Assembly (NCBI GenBank): GCA_009930355.1
Contig: RZYK01000115.1
Span: 1 to 6,619 of the forward strand
Length of the DNA: 6,619 nucleotides
Reading direction: 5' to 3'
Source of the DNA: Campylobacterota bacterium
GTDB lineage: Bacteria > Campylobacterota > Campylobacteria > Campylobacterales > Sulfurospirillaceae
Shown: piece after piece, positions 1 through 5,552 of the stretch
Position numbering within the stretch: position 1 is the stretch's first letter
How the letters are laid out: the number at the start of each line of letters is the position of its first letter
Program-made: the position numbers and the translations under genes
The notes under the pieces: generated by a model
What the model saw: only the letters and a program-made list of their open reading frames with translations
What the model was told of the DNA's origin: nothing
The model's database searches: none

Positions 1-131
1 TCATACGCAACTTGACCATACCCAGCAAGGGCACCACTCATGGGAAGAATAACACCCACATTAATCTCTTTTGCCATCATGCTTGTTGCCAAAATAGCAG
101 CAAGGCTCATTAATTTCACAGATAAACGCAT
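1..131 (-). CDS. Branched-chain amino acid-type ABC transporter substrate-binding protein, N-terminal fragment
   Basis: Only the first 43 codons are in the window; the rest lies beyond the left edge. The product starts MRLSVKLMSLAAILATSMMA, a basic n-region plus hydrophobic core typical of a Sec signal peptide, with likely cleavage after SMMA. Next comes KEINVGVILPMSGALAGYGQ, which matches the first beta strand and ligand loop of the LivJ/LivK (Peripla_BP_6) family, where the pattern is 'I.VGV..PLSG..A..G'. The start is chosen because AAAGGAG (138-144) lies 6 nt upstream; an ATG at 133-135 is out of frame. By family knowledge the mature protein would bind an amino acid, amide or similar small molecule in the periplasm and deliver it to an ABC permease; the substrate cannot be told from this piece. 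It follows the chemoreceptor gene on the same strand, but a terminator separates them, so a separate promoter is expected. I could not identify one convincingly. Confidence 0.8.
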   Translation of the reverse strand, partial: MRLSVKLMSLAAILATSMMAKEINVGVILPMSGALAGYGQVAY

Positions 132-199
132 ACATGACTCCTTTAAAATTGCGCTAAAAGTTTAACACAATGAAGATTAGGTTTGAATCAAAAGAGGAG

Positions 200-227
200 A
201 AAAGAAGAAAGAGAGGGAAACCCTCTC
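200..227 (-). terminator. Intrinsic terminator of the chemoreceptor gene
   Basis: A perfect 7-bp stem (GAGAGGG / CCCTCTC, 211-227) with a 3-nt loop begins 7 nt after the chemoreceptor stop codon. Read on the minus strand it is followed at once by a pyrimidine-rich, T-dominated tract that continues to about position 190. This is the standard Rho-independent layout and the clearest terminator in the window. It should separate transcription of the chemoreceptor from the downstream binding-protein gene. Confidence 0.8.
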
Positions 228-233
228 GTGGAA

Positions 234-1415
234 TTAAGCGTGGTTATTTTCAGCAACATTGAGTGCTTGTGAAACATCTACAATAATTTGCAATTTTTTA
301 ATAATATCTTCCATGGCACGGCTTTCTTCTTTTGCTGCAATACTAATACGTTCCACTTCAGCTTGTGTATGAATAATTTCATCAACCGTGCGTTGAAGTG
401 CTGGCACAATTTGATCCACCACTTTTTGTACTTCCATAATAGAAACACGAATACTATCGGTTGATTTATTACTCTGATCGGAGAGTTTTCGTACTTCACT
501 TGCCACAACCGCAAAACCTCGTCCATGATCTCCCGCACGAGCAGCTTCAATAGTCGCATTAAGTGCTAAAAGGTTGGTTTCGCTGGCAATATATTTAATC
601 GCTGTTGTGATATTTCCAATTTGCTCCACAGCGTTGGTTAACTCTTGTGCCATATCATTAGTTACTTGAACATTTTTCACCTCTGAAGCCAATTTGGTAT
701 TCACGACAACAATCGTATTGGCTGTATCTTCAATGGATTTTGAAGCATTTTGCGTAATCAGTGAAATCTCTTTCGTTTGTTCAGCCAATGTTTTGGATAT
801 ATCACGTGCTTCTTGAAGTGCTTTATCGCTATTAATGGCTGTAACCACTTGTGCTAAAGAGCTGACACTCTCTGCCGTTGCTGTTCGTGGTGGACTGGGA
901 ATGACCATAACATCAGGTCGCAATAAAGAGCTGTATTTTGTGTACAAAGCCTTACCTGAAGAGACATAACCATCTGTTCCAATAATATACTTAGCATTGC
1001 TTAATGCTTCTCGTGTCTCAGCATCACTGCACTCATCAAAAGGAACAATTTTATAACTAACATGATCTAATTTATAAAATTTCAAAAATTTAAGTAAACC
1101 ATTTGCACCTGATTGGCTATTGTTAAAAATAATGACATTTTCTCCAGCAGGAATACGACTTACCGCAACAAAGAAATCTGTAGGTGGCACAAATTCAACA
1201 GAAATCACTTTCTCTTGTCCATATTTTTTAACCATTTCATCGTAACGGTTTGCAAAACAAACCACCAAGTCAAAACGAGAAACATCAAAATTTTGATAAT
1301 TTGCCAACGTCGCTTTTTGATAGGTTGCAGCTGTTGCCAGTGTAGCATCAACTAACGAGACAAGTTCTTGCGTCGTTGCTTCATTTGCTCCAATTAAAAG
1401 TAGATTAACGCTCAT
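234..1415 (-). CDS. Soluble methyl-accepting chemotaxis protein with an N-terminal alpha/beta sensory domain
   Basis: The 393-aa product has no signal peptide or membrane span, so it should be a cytoplasmic chemoreceptor. Residues about 200-385 form the long helical hairpin of the MCP signalling domain. The tip at about 278-305 carries the intact signature LLALNATIEAARAGDHGRGF followed by AVVASEVRKLSDQS, the CheA/CheW contact region. Each arm is roughly 12 heptads, so this is one of the short classes. There is no HAMP domain and no C-terminal CheR/CheB-binding pentapeptide (it ends AENNHA). Residues 1-185 look like a Rossmann-type alpha/beta domain, with strands such as VNLLLIGA, FDLVVCFA, NVIIFNN and AKYIIGTDGY. 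This is not PAS, GAF, CZB or a periplasmic sensor; its rhythm recalls the PrpR N-terminal sensor fold, but that is a guess. The start is supported by AAAGGA (1421-1426) 5 nt upstream of ATG. A sigma70-like promoter lies about 80 nt upstream. The ligand is unknown; a cytosolic metabolite is the simplest inference. Confidence 0.92.
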   Translation of the reverse strand: MSVNLLLIGANEATTQELVSLVDATLATAATYQKATLANYQNFDVSRFDLVVCFANRYDEMVKKYGQEKVISVEFVPPTDFFVAVSRIPAGENVIIFNNSQSGANGLLKFLKFYKLDHVSYKIVPFDECSDAETREALSNAKYIIGTDGYVSSGKALYTKYSSLLRPDVMVIPSPPRTATAESVSSLAQVVTAINSDKALQEARDISKTLAEQTKEISLITQNASKSIEDTANTIVVVNTKLASEVKNVQVTNDMAQELTNAVEQIGNITTAIKYIASETNLLALNATIEAARAGDHGRGFAVVASEVRKLSDQSNKSTDSIRVSIMEVQKVVDQIVPALQRTVDEIIHTQAEVERISIAAKEESRAMEDIIKKLQIIVDVSQALNVAENNHA

Positions 1416-1492
1416 TATTTTCCTTTAGGCAGTGTAATGATTGAGACGATCTTTTTATTTTAGTGCATTCTGCATAAATCAGCCCTTTAGTC

Positions 1493-1521
1493 ATTATAAA
1501 CAAAACATACGGATAAAAAAG
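1493..1521 (-). promoter_or_regulatory. Candidate sigma70 promoter for the chemoreceptor gene
   Basis: On the minus strand a perfect TATAAT (1493-1498) is preceded, 17 bp upstream, by a T-rich CTTTTT (1516-1521) in the -35 position. Epsilonproteobacterial housekeeping promoters typically have a strong -10 and a poorly conserved T-rich -35, which this fits. The -10 lies 78 nt upstream of the ATG. The spacer at 1416-1606 holds nothing else recognisable apart from the palindrome at 1585-1612. Confidence 0.5.
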
Positions 1522-1584
1522 GGATGAAAAAAGACTCTTCCTATTTTTATGAAAACAAATAAAGTTTATGGCACATTTTCACAC

Positions 1585-1612
1585 AAATAATCTTTACATG
1601 TAAAGATTATTT
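1585..1612. repeat. 28-bp perfect palindrome centred on TTTACATGTAAA, overlapping the opgB stop codon
   Basis: The 28 bases form a perfect inverted repeat with no central spacer: 14-bp arms start AAATAATC and meet at ACA|TGT. It overlaps the TAA of the OpgB-like gene (1607-1609). In RNA it would form an AT-rich stem of about 12 bp with a small ACAU-type loop, and the descending arm ends in ATTATTT on the minus strand, so it could act as a weak intrinsic terminator. As DNA it could equally be a protein-binding site. Its core is shared with four other places in the window (3483-3498, 5495-5504, 6374-6399, 6539-6548). Confidence 0.9.
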
Positions 1613-3544
1613 TGTATGCAGTTTCATGATATTTTCACGCCTTGCTTTTGCCACTTCAGCATCAAATGGAAGCAAAATCATTTGATGAAGCTCATCAAGA
1701 CTTAATGATTTTGAATCCTTAAGAATTCCCGTACGAAGCTCTCCTCCTAATTTCCCAAAAGCATAACAATAGGCTGAAGAAGAAGGCGTGGTTTGCATAC
1801 GCTCTAAAGTCGCGATACGTGAACATTTATCAACCCAAATAAAGGAATCATCATCGCTAAAATCGTGCAAATACCCAAACAATTTGGTCGTCTCAAAAAA
1901 TTTAATTTTTACTTCAAAAAAAGGATTAACCTCTAAGGTTTCATTTAAGCGAAACAAAATAGGAAATTTATAAAAAGTTGAGCCGATTTTGAGCTGTTTT
2001 TTAGTTCCATCAAGCACCAAATCATGCTCAATTTTTGGAAATTCCCAAAAACGGCTAATCTCTTTTGACCACGCACTTAAAAGCGCATCAAAATTAGAAA
2101 ATGATTCGGCTAATGAAGGGGGCTCTTTCAATAAATTTCGCCCTAAGCCTAGCGTTGCGTCATAGCCTAAAAACGGTAAAAGTGTTGCACCAATATCGAG
2201 TGTTGTGCCTACTTTTTCGACCTTTTTCCCCTCTTTTTGGCGTGGATCAATAATCATAAATTGATTGCGACGTTTGCCTTTTATCAAATCATCAATCGCC
2301 ATATTATGCATGGCAAGGTGGTCTGAACCCACAACGATAATCGTATTTTTACCATAGGGTGATTTTTGAATCTGCTCAATAAAACGAGCAATCAACTCAT
2401 CCGAACACATTGCCGCATTGAGCATTGAATTGTCACCCTCTTTATAACGCTGTGCTTTACAACTTTTAGAGACATGCCCATAGGGATGATGCGTGTCCAT
2501 CGTGGAGATAAACATTGCAAATTTTTGTTTACTTTTGGAAAGTTTTTTAAAATCACTCATAGAAAATTCAAACAAGCTATCATCATACAAGCCCCACGGT
2601 GTTTGATACCCTCTGTTTTTTAAACGTGGTTTTAACTCATTGATGCCTTTAATATCTGAAAACTTATGCGTTTTATAGAGCTTATCAACTCCCGCAAATT
2701 CTAAAGAAGAGCCACTGCGATAGATAAGTTTATACCCCTCTTTATGCAGCATATCGCTCATACAAACGGCTCCTGAGTAAAACGTGCTCATTTTAGACAT
2801 CGAGTTTCCCTGCGGTGAATGCTCTCCTGTGGAAGGAGTGACCAAAGGTATACCACACAATACAGAGGTCATCCCAGCAATCGTCCAACTGGTACCTTGT
2901 GCTTGTTGAATTTCACTAAAAAGAGTACTCTGCTCTCGTATGGCTCTTAACTGTGTCATTAAAGAGGGAAAGAGACTTTCATCAAAATAAGTCTCTTCCA
3001 AACTCTCTGCAAAAATATAGACCAAATTGAGATGTTCATCTTCAATAGGTGTTAAACTTGGTTCTTGATAATAATCTAAAAAAGGGTATTCAAGGCTTAA
3101 TGTATTTTCAATACCCATCGTTTTTAAAAGGCTTTGACTCAAAAAATGAACACTTGGATGTAAAGCAAAAGCACTTAAAAGAAGCATTAATGAAACAAAA
3201 CCTTGCACTTTCTTAGGCGTTTCAAACAAAACATTTTTCATTAAACGATAATAGACAATCGAAAAAATCAAGCTACCAATAAAAAGCCCTACACCAAAAG
3301 CAATGATGATATAATAATCACCAAACCCTGAACCATCTAATCCATAAAGAAGGTGAAAAATAACCGCATCGTTAATGCCCTCTCCCGTAAAATAATCAGA
3401 AACAAGATAAAAAGCACCTAAAATCATATAGATAAAAACGACCAAAGCCCCTAAAAAAGCACGTTTACTGTTTTGGGTACGGTTTTTACATGTAAAAAGA
3501 AATAGTAAAAAAAATCCTAGTGAAAGCCATAAAAAAATATTCAT
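1607..3544 (-). CDS. opgB: Phosphoglycerol transferase I (OpgB/MdoB-like), membrane-anchored sulfatase-fold enzyme
   Basis: In E. coli this enzyme transfers sn-1-phosphoglycerol from phosphatidylglycerol to osmoregulated periplasmic glucans. This 645-aa product has about four hydrophobic membrane segments in residues 1-140, then a periplasmic alkaline-phosphatase-like domain from about 172. It resembles remembered E. coli OpgB in order: NLVYIFAESLEETYFD (E180, metal ligand), SWTIAGM (T221, predicted nucleophile), CGIPL (230-234), DTHHP (350-354), GSDHLAMHN (D408 and H409, metal ligands), LGLGRNLL (465-472), WVDKC (570-574) and the C-containing stretch near 593. LTA synthases and EptA-type phosphoethanolamine transferases share the fold but not this set. 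E. coli OpgB is about 760 aa; here the last ~120 residues are absent and the frame ends cleanly, so this looks like a short form rather than a break. No opgG or opgH is in the window, so the acceptor glycan is unproven. It is divergent from amt. The ATG has a poorly spaced ribosome-binding site (see separate entry). Confidence 0.83.
   Translation of the reverse strand: MNIFLWLSLGFFLLFLFTCKNRTQNSKRAFLGALVVFIYMILGAFYLVSDYFTGEGINDAVIFHLLYGLDGSGFGDYYIIIAFGVGLFIGSLIFSIVYYRLMKNVLFETPKKVQGFVSLMLLLSAFALHPSVHFLSQSLLKTMGIENTLSLEYPFLDYYQEPSLTPIEDEHLNLVYIFAESLEETYFDESLFPSLMTQLRAIREQSTLFSEIQQAQGTSWTIAGMTSVLCGIPLVTPSTGEHSPQGNSMSKMSTFYSGAVCMSDMLHKEGYKLIYRSGSSLEFAGVDKLYKTHKFSDIKGINELKPRLKNRGYQTPWGLYDDSLFEFSMSDFKKLSKSKQKFAMFISTMDTHHPYGHVSKSCKAQRYKEGDNSMLNAAMCSDELIARFIEQIQKSPYGKNTIIVVGSDHLAMHNMAIDDLIKGKRRNQFMIIDPRQKEGKKVEKVGTTLDIGATLLPFLGYDATLGLGRNLLKEPPSLAESFSNFDALLSAWSKEISRFWEFPKIEHDLVLDGTKKQLKIGSTFYKFPILFRLNETLEVNPFFEVKIKFFETTKLFGYLHDFSDDDSFIWVDKCSRIATLERMQTTPSSSAYCYAFGKLGGELRTGILKDSKSLSLDELHQMILLPFDAEVAKARRENIMKLHTK
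3483..3498. repeat. 16-bp TTTTTACATGTAAAAA palindrome inside opgB
   Basis: A perfect 16-bp palindrome with the TTACATGTAA core lies within codons about 16-21 of the OpgB-like gene, where the frame reads L-F-T-C-K-N at the end of the first membrane segment. It is only 60 bp from the start codon, so if bound by a protein it could affect transcription. If it is a genome-wide tag, its place here may be incidental. Confidence 0.85.
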
Positions 3545-3556
3545 CCTAATGTTCTA

Positions 3557-3561
3557 TCCTT
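3557..3561 (-). promoter_or_regulatory. Ribosome-binding site of opgB, oddly spaced
   Basis: The only good Shine-Dalgarno match, AAGGA, lies 12 nt before the ATG at 3544, longer than the usual 5-9. At 3550-3548 an in-frame ATT codon stands exactly 6 nt after AAGGA, two codons before the ATG, with an in-frame TAG just upstream of it. Either translation starts at the ATG from a stretched site, or a rare ATT start adds two residues. The protein is essentially the same either way. Confidence 0.45.
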
Positions 3562-3578
3562 AAATTATTTACGTGCGT

Positions 3579-3605
3579 ATTATAGCTTTTTATAAGCATT
3601 CTCAA
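3579..3605 (-). promoter_or_regulatory. Candidate sigma70 promoter for opgB
   Basis: On the minus strand a perfect TATAAT (3579-3584) is preceded by TTGAGA (3600-3605) with a 15-bp spacer; a shifted reading GGTTGA (3602-3607) gives 17 bp. The -10 lies 34 nt upstream of the ATG, giving a short leader that contains the AAGGA ribosome-binding site. The 27-bp inverted repeat at 3625-3651 begins about 20 bp upstream of the -35, a place where an activator could act. Confidence 0.5.
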
Positions 3606-3624
3606 CCTTTTTACTGCTTTTTGC

Positions 3625-3651
3625 CTATGTGATTAAAATTTAATCACATAG
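3625..3651. promoter_or_regulatory. 27-bp perfect inverted repeat between opgB and amt, candidate operator
   Basis: Arms of 13 bp (CTATGTGATTAAA / TTTAATCACATAG) flank one central A with no mismatch. The element lies in the 170-bp divergent spacer and ends 63 nt before the amt start. Because neither flanking gene runs into it, it is not a terminator, so a dimeric regulator site is the likely role. The half-site TGTGA is CRP-like, but the spacing (TGTGA-N11-TCACA) is wrong for CRP (N6) and FNR. If amt uses TTACTG (3611-3616) and TAAAAT (3634-3639, 17-bp spacer), the repeat would cover the -10 and act in repression. If it uses the downstream extended -10 at 3676-3684, the repeat would sit near -53, an activator position. 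The cognate regulator is unknown; a nitrogen regulator is one inference. Confidence 0.6.
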
Positions 3652-3675
3652 TTGCATAGATTAAATACCATTCAG

Positions 3676-3684
3676 TGCTAAACT
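3676..3684 (+). promoter_or_regulatory. Possible extended -10 promoter element for amt
   Basis: TGCTAAACT has the TGn extension and four of six matches to TATAAT, and would give a start near 3691 and a leader of about 24 nt that includes the AGGAGG site. The best upstream hexamer, TTGCAT (3652-3657), is 21 bp away, too far for a standard -35. The alternative is TTACTG-17-TAAAAT inside the inverted repeat. Neither is decisive. No sigma54 (GG-N10-GC) promoter is seen. Confidence 0.25.
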
Positions 3685-3702
3685 TTCATCAGCTTAACTT
3701 TT

Positions 3703-3708
3703 AGGAGG
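3703..3708 (+). promoter_or_regulatory. Ribosome-binding site that fixes the amt start at 3715
   Basis: AGGAGG is a near-perfect Shine-Dalgarno. It touches an ATG at 3709, which would leave no spacing, but lies exactly 6 nt from the in-frame ATG at 3715. The second ATG is therefore the likely start and gives a normal signal-peptide n-region (MRTKR). Confidence 0.75.
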
Positions 3709-3714
3709 ATGGAT

Positions 3715-5031
3715 ATGAGAACAAAACGCTTCGTACTTTCAACACTACTTGCTCTCTCAAGCGCATGGGCGGCTGAAGAGGGTGTTGCGGAAGTGGCTGA
3801 GGCAGTTCCAACACTGGATGTTGGCAATACTGCATGGGTTTTAATGGCAACAGCACTGGTCATGCTAATGACACCTGCTGGTTTAGCGCTTTTTTACGGT
3901 GGCATGTCTCGCTCTAAAAACTTGCTGAACACCGTTGCGATGAGTGTTATGGGGTACATTATCGCCTCCATCGTTTGGATTGTGTGTGGGTACTCTTTAG
4001 CGTTTGGTGCGGACATTGGCGGTGTGATTGGGTTTGATTCCCTCTTTTTAAGTGGCATTAAAGTGACTGATATTTGGGCAACGGGTAATATTCCTGTGCT
4101 TCTTTTTGTCGCCTTTCAAATGACCTTTGCGGGCATCACCGTAGCGCTCATTAGCGGTGCATTGATTGAGAGACTAAAATTTTCAACATGGATGATTTTT
4201 GCGGCATTGTGGATTATTGGGGTGTATGCACCTGTGGCACACTGGGTCTGGGGTGGCGGTTTTCTCTCCAAAGATGGCGTGCTTGACTTTGCAGGCGGTA
4301 CGGTTGTTCACATTAACGCAGGTGTCGCGGGCTTGGTTATTGCCATTATGCTTGGCAAACGAAGCGATTTTGGCAAAGCCATGTTCCCTTCTTCTGTAAC
4401 CCTAACTGTTTTGGGTGCGAGTATGCTCTGGTTTGGATGGTTTGGATTTAACGCAGGAAGTGAGTTAGGAGCCGATGGTATAGCAGCAAGTGCCTTTTTG
4501 GTCACGAACATTGCAGCAGCGATTGCAGCACTTTCATGGATGATTATCGAGTATGTCACGTATAAAAAGTTTACCCTTTTAGGCATTGCTTCGGGTATTG
4601 TAGCAGGCTTGGTTGCCATTACCCCAGCAGCAGGATTTGTTGACACCAAAGGCGCACTTGTCATTGGCTTAGTCGCGGGATTGGTTGGCTTTTACGGTGT
4701 CAATGGTCTTAAAAAAGCGTTCAAATACGATGATTCGCTCGATGCCTTTGGTATCCACGGTTTAGCGGGTGTTTGGGGTGCGATTGCCACAGGTATTTTT
4801 GCAAACCCTGAAGTCAATGAGCTTGGTACGGGGCTTTTATACGGTAACGCCGCTCAAGTGCTCATCCAAATTGAGGGTGTTGTGGTGACTGCTATCTATA
4901 CCGCCATTGCCACAGCGATTATCTTTAAAGTAGCCTCTATCTTAACAGGTGGTGCTCGTGTCAGTGCAGAAGTTGAGTCACAAGGCTTGGATGAGATGGA
5001 ACACGGCGAAAAAGCCTTTAACTTAAGATAA
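3715..5031 (+). CDS. amt: Ammonium transporter (Amt/AmtB channel)
   Basis: This inner-membrane channel takes up ammonium, and P-II proteins of the GlnK type block it when nitrogen is plentiful. From the chosen start it has 438 residues, normal for the family. It opens with a signal peptide (MRTKRFVLSTLLALSSAWAA), as AmtB precursors do, then about 11 membrane helices. Residues matching the E. coli AmtB pore are visible: F138 (F107) in QMTFAGITVALISGALIERL, W179 (W148) in HWVWGGG, D191 and H199 (D160/H168) in DFAGGTVVH, F245 and S249 (F215/S219) in WFGFNAGS, and H348 (H318) in FGIHGLAG, so both pore histidines are present. The C-tail GLDEMEHGEKAFNLR keeps the conserved region that contacts GlnK. 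The P-II gene follows after 14 nt, forming an amt-glnK operon. Its base composition is richer in G+C than the neighbouring opgB gene, which fits a conserved, well-expressed gene. Confidence 0.96.
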   Translation: MRTKRFVLSTLLALSSAWAAEEGVAEVAEAVPTLDVGNTAWVLMATALVMLMTPAGLALFYGGMSRSKNLLNTVAMSVMGYIIASIVWIVCGYSLAFGADIGGVIGFDSLFLSGIKVTDIWATGNIPVLLFVAFQMTFAGITVALISGALIERLKFSTWMIFAALWIIGVYAPVAHWVWGGGFLSKDGVLDFAGGTVVHINAGVAGLVIAIMLGKRSDFGKAMFPSSVTLTVLGASMLWFGWFGFNAGSELGADGIAASAFLVTNIAAAIAALSWMIIEYVTYKKFTLLGIASGIVAGLVAITPAAGFVDTKGALVIGLVAGLVGFYGVNGLKKAFKYDDSLDAFGIHGLAGVWGAIATGIFANPEVNELGTGLLYGNAAQVLIQIEGVVVTAIYTAIATAIIFKVASILTGGARVSAEVESQGLDEMEHGEKAFNLR

Positions 5032-5045
5032 GCAAAGGATAGAAG

Positions 5046-5384
5046 ATGAAAAAAATTGAATCCATTATTAAACCTTTTAAACTCGAAGATGTCAAAGATG
5101 CTCTTGCAGAACTTGACATCACAGGTATGACGGTCAGCGAAGTGAAAGGCTACGGTAGACAACAAGGACACTCTGAGCTTTACAGAGGGGCTGAGTATGT
5201 GGTTGATTTTTTACCCAAAGTAAAAATTGAGGTGGTTGTTGTCGATGAACTGGTAGATAAAGTTGTTGATGTCATTATTAAAAATGCCAGAACAGGCAAA
5301 ATCGGTGATGGAAAAATCTTCGTCACCGATGTAGAAAAAAGCATTCGTATCCGAACAGGTGAAACCGATAACGAAGCGGTTTAA
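5046..5384 (+). CDS. glnK: Nitrogen regulatory protein P-II (GlnK/GlnB family)
   Basis: P-II proteins are cytoplasmic trimers that bind ATP, ADP and 2-oxoglutarate and control Amt, glutamine synthetase modification and other nitrogen targets. The 112-aa product is full length and opens MKKIESIIKPFKLEDVKDAL. The T-loop (about 37-55) contains YRGAEY with Y51, the uridylylation tyrosine of Gram-negative P-II. The B-loop is ARTGKIGDGK (81-90), and the C-terminal RIRTGE (101-106) supplies the nucleotide-binding arginines. Residue 54 is Asp (VVDFLPK), as in E. coli GlnB rather than the Asn of GlnK; the name glnK here rests on linkage to amt, and glnB would be equally defensible. AAAGGA (5034-5039) stands 6 nt before ATG. 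No uridylyltransferase gene is in the window, so whether Y51 is modified is unknown. Confidence 0.95.
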   Translation: MKKIESIIKPFKLEDVKDALAELDITGMTVSEVKGYGRQQGHSELYRGAEYVVDFLPKVKIEVVVVDELVDKVVDVIIKNARTGKIGDGKIFVTDVEKSIRIRTGETDNEAV

Positions 5385-5390
5385 GCATAT

Positions 5391-5429
5391 AGTGGGGGAT
5401 TGGGGATATTTATCCCCCCATCCCCCACT
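5391..5429 (+). terminator. G-rich hairpin after glnK, probable operon terminator
   Basis: AGTGGGGGAT (5391-5400) pairs perfectly with ATCCCCCACT (5420-5429), and inside it GGGGATA (5402-5408) pairs with TATCCCC (5411-5417), leaving a small asymmetric bulge and a tight loop. It starts 6 nt after the glnK stop. The stem is very strong, but the following bases (TATCACAAAC) are not a T-tract, so it may end transcription inefficiently, work with Rho, or protect the 3' end. It lies between convergent genes and could also serve ompW transcripts coming from the right. Confidence 0.65.
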
Positions 5430-5494
5430 TATCACAAACTTCACGTAAGCGTTACATTATTCTCCCCAAAGAACAAAATCATTTGCTGAAACCC

Positions 5495-5504
5495 TTACAT
5501 GTAA
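5495..5504. repeat. TTACATGTAA palindrome in the glnK-ompW convergent spacer
   Basis: This is the 10-bp core without matching arms (flanks CCC and ACT). It lies 48 bp past the ompW stop and about 65 bp past the glnK hairpin. The 168-bp spacer (5385-5552) otherwise holds only the G-rich hairpin and a T-rich run on the minus strand just after ompW. Being without arms, this copy cannot form a useful RNA hairpin, which argues that the core itself is the conserved element. Confidence 0.85.
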
Positions 5505-5552
5505 ACTCGTTTTATTTGCACGTAATATATCCCTTTAAAGAAGAAATAAAAA

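Noticed and set aside
1113..1355. 80-codon plus-strand frame antisense to the chemoreceptor
   Set aside because: It mirrors the coding region of a well-supported gene, and its Asn/Lys/Arg/Ile-rich product has no domain pattern.
1523..1561. Twelve-codon plus-strand ORF (MKKDSSYFYENK) after AAAAAAGG
   Set aside because: It is too short, the possible ribosome-binding site touches the ATG, and nothing nearby suggests a leader peptide or toxin.
3629..3649. CRP-type site (TGTGA ... TCACA) upstream of amt
   Set aside because: The half-sites match, but the spacer is 11 rather than 6 bp, putting the two half-sites out of register for CRP; kept as an unassigned inverted repeat.
3601..3660. Sigma54 promoter for amt-glnK
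   Set aside because: A TTGCA-like -12 occurs at 3652, but no GG is found at the required -24 position.
4308..4664. 118-codon open frame on the minus strand inside amt
   Set aside because: It lies wholly antisense to a strongly conserved gene, has no ribosome-binding site of note, and its Ala/Pro/Thr-rich product is typical of a shadow frame.
5391..5429. G-quadruplex in the glnK hairpin
   Set aside because: Each strand has only two long G-runs within the hairpin; base-pairing explains them better.
5211..5444. 77-codon minus-strand frame across the glnK end and its hairpin
   Set aside because: It is antisense to the conserved end of glnK and reads through the hairpin arms; the product has no recognisable features.
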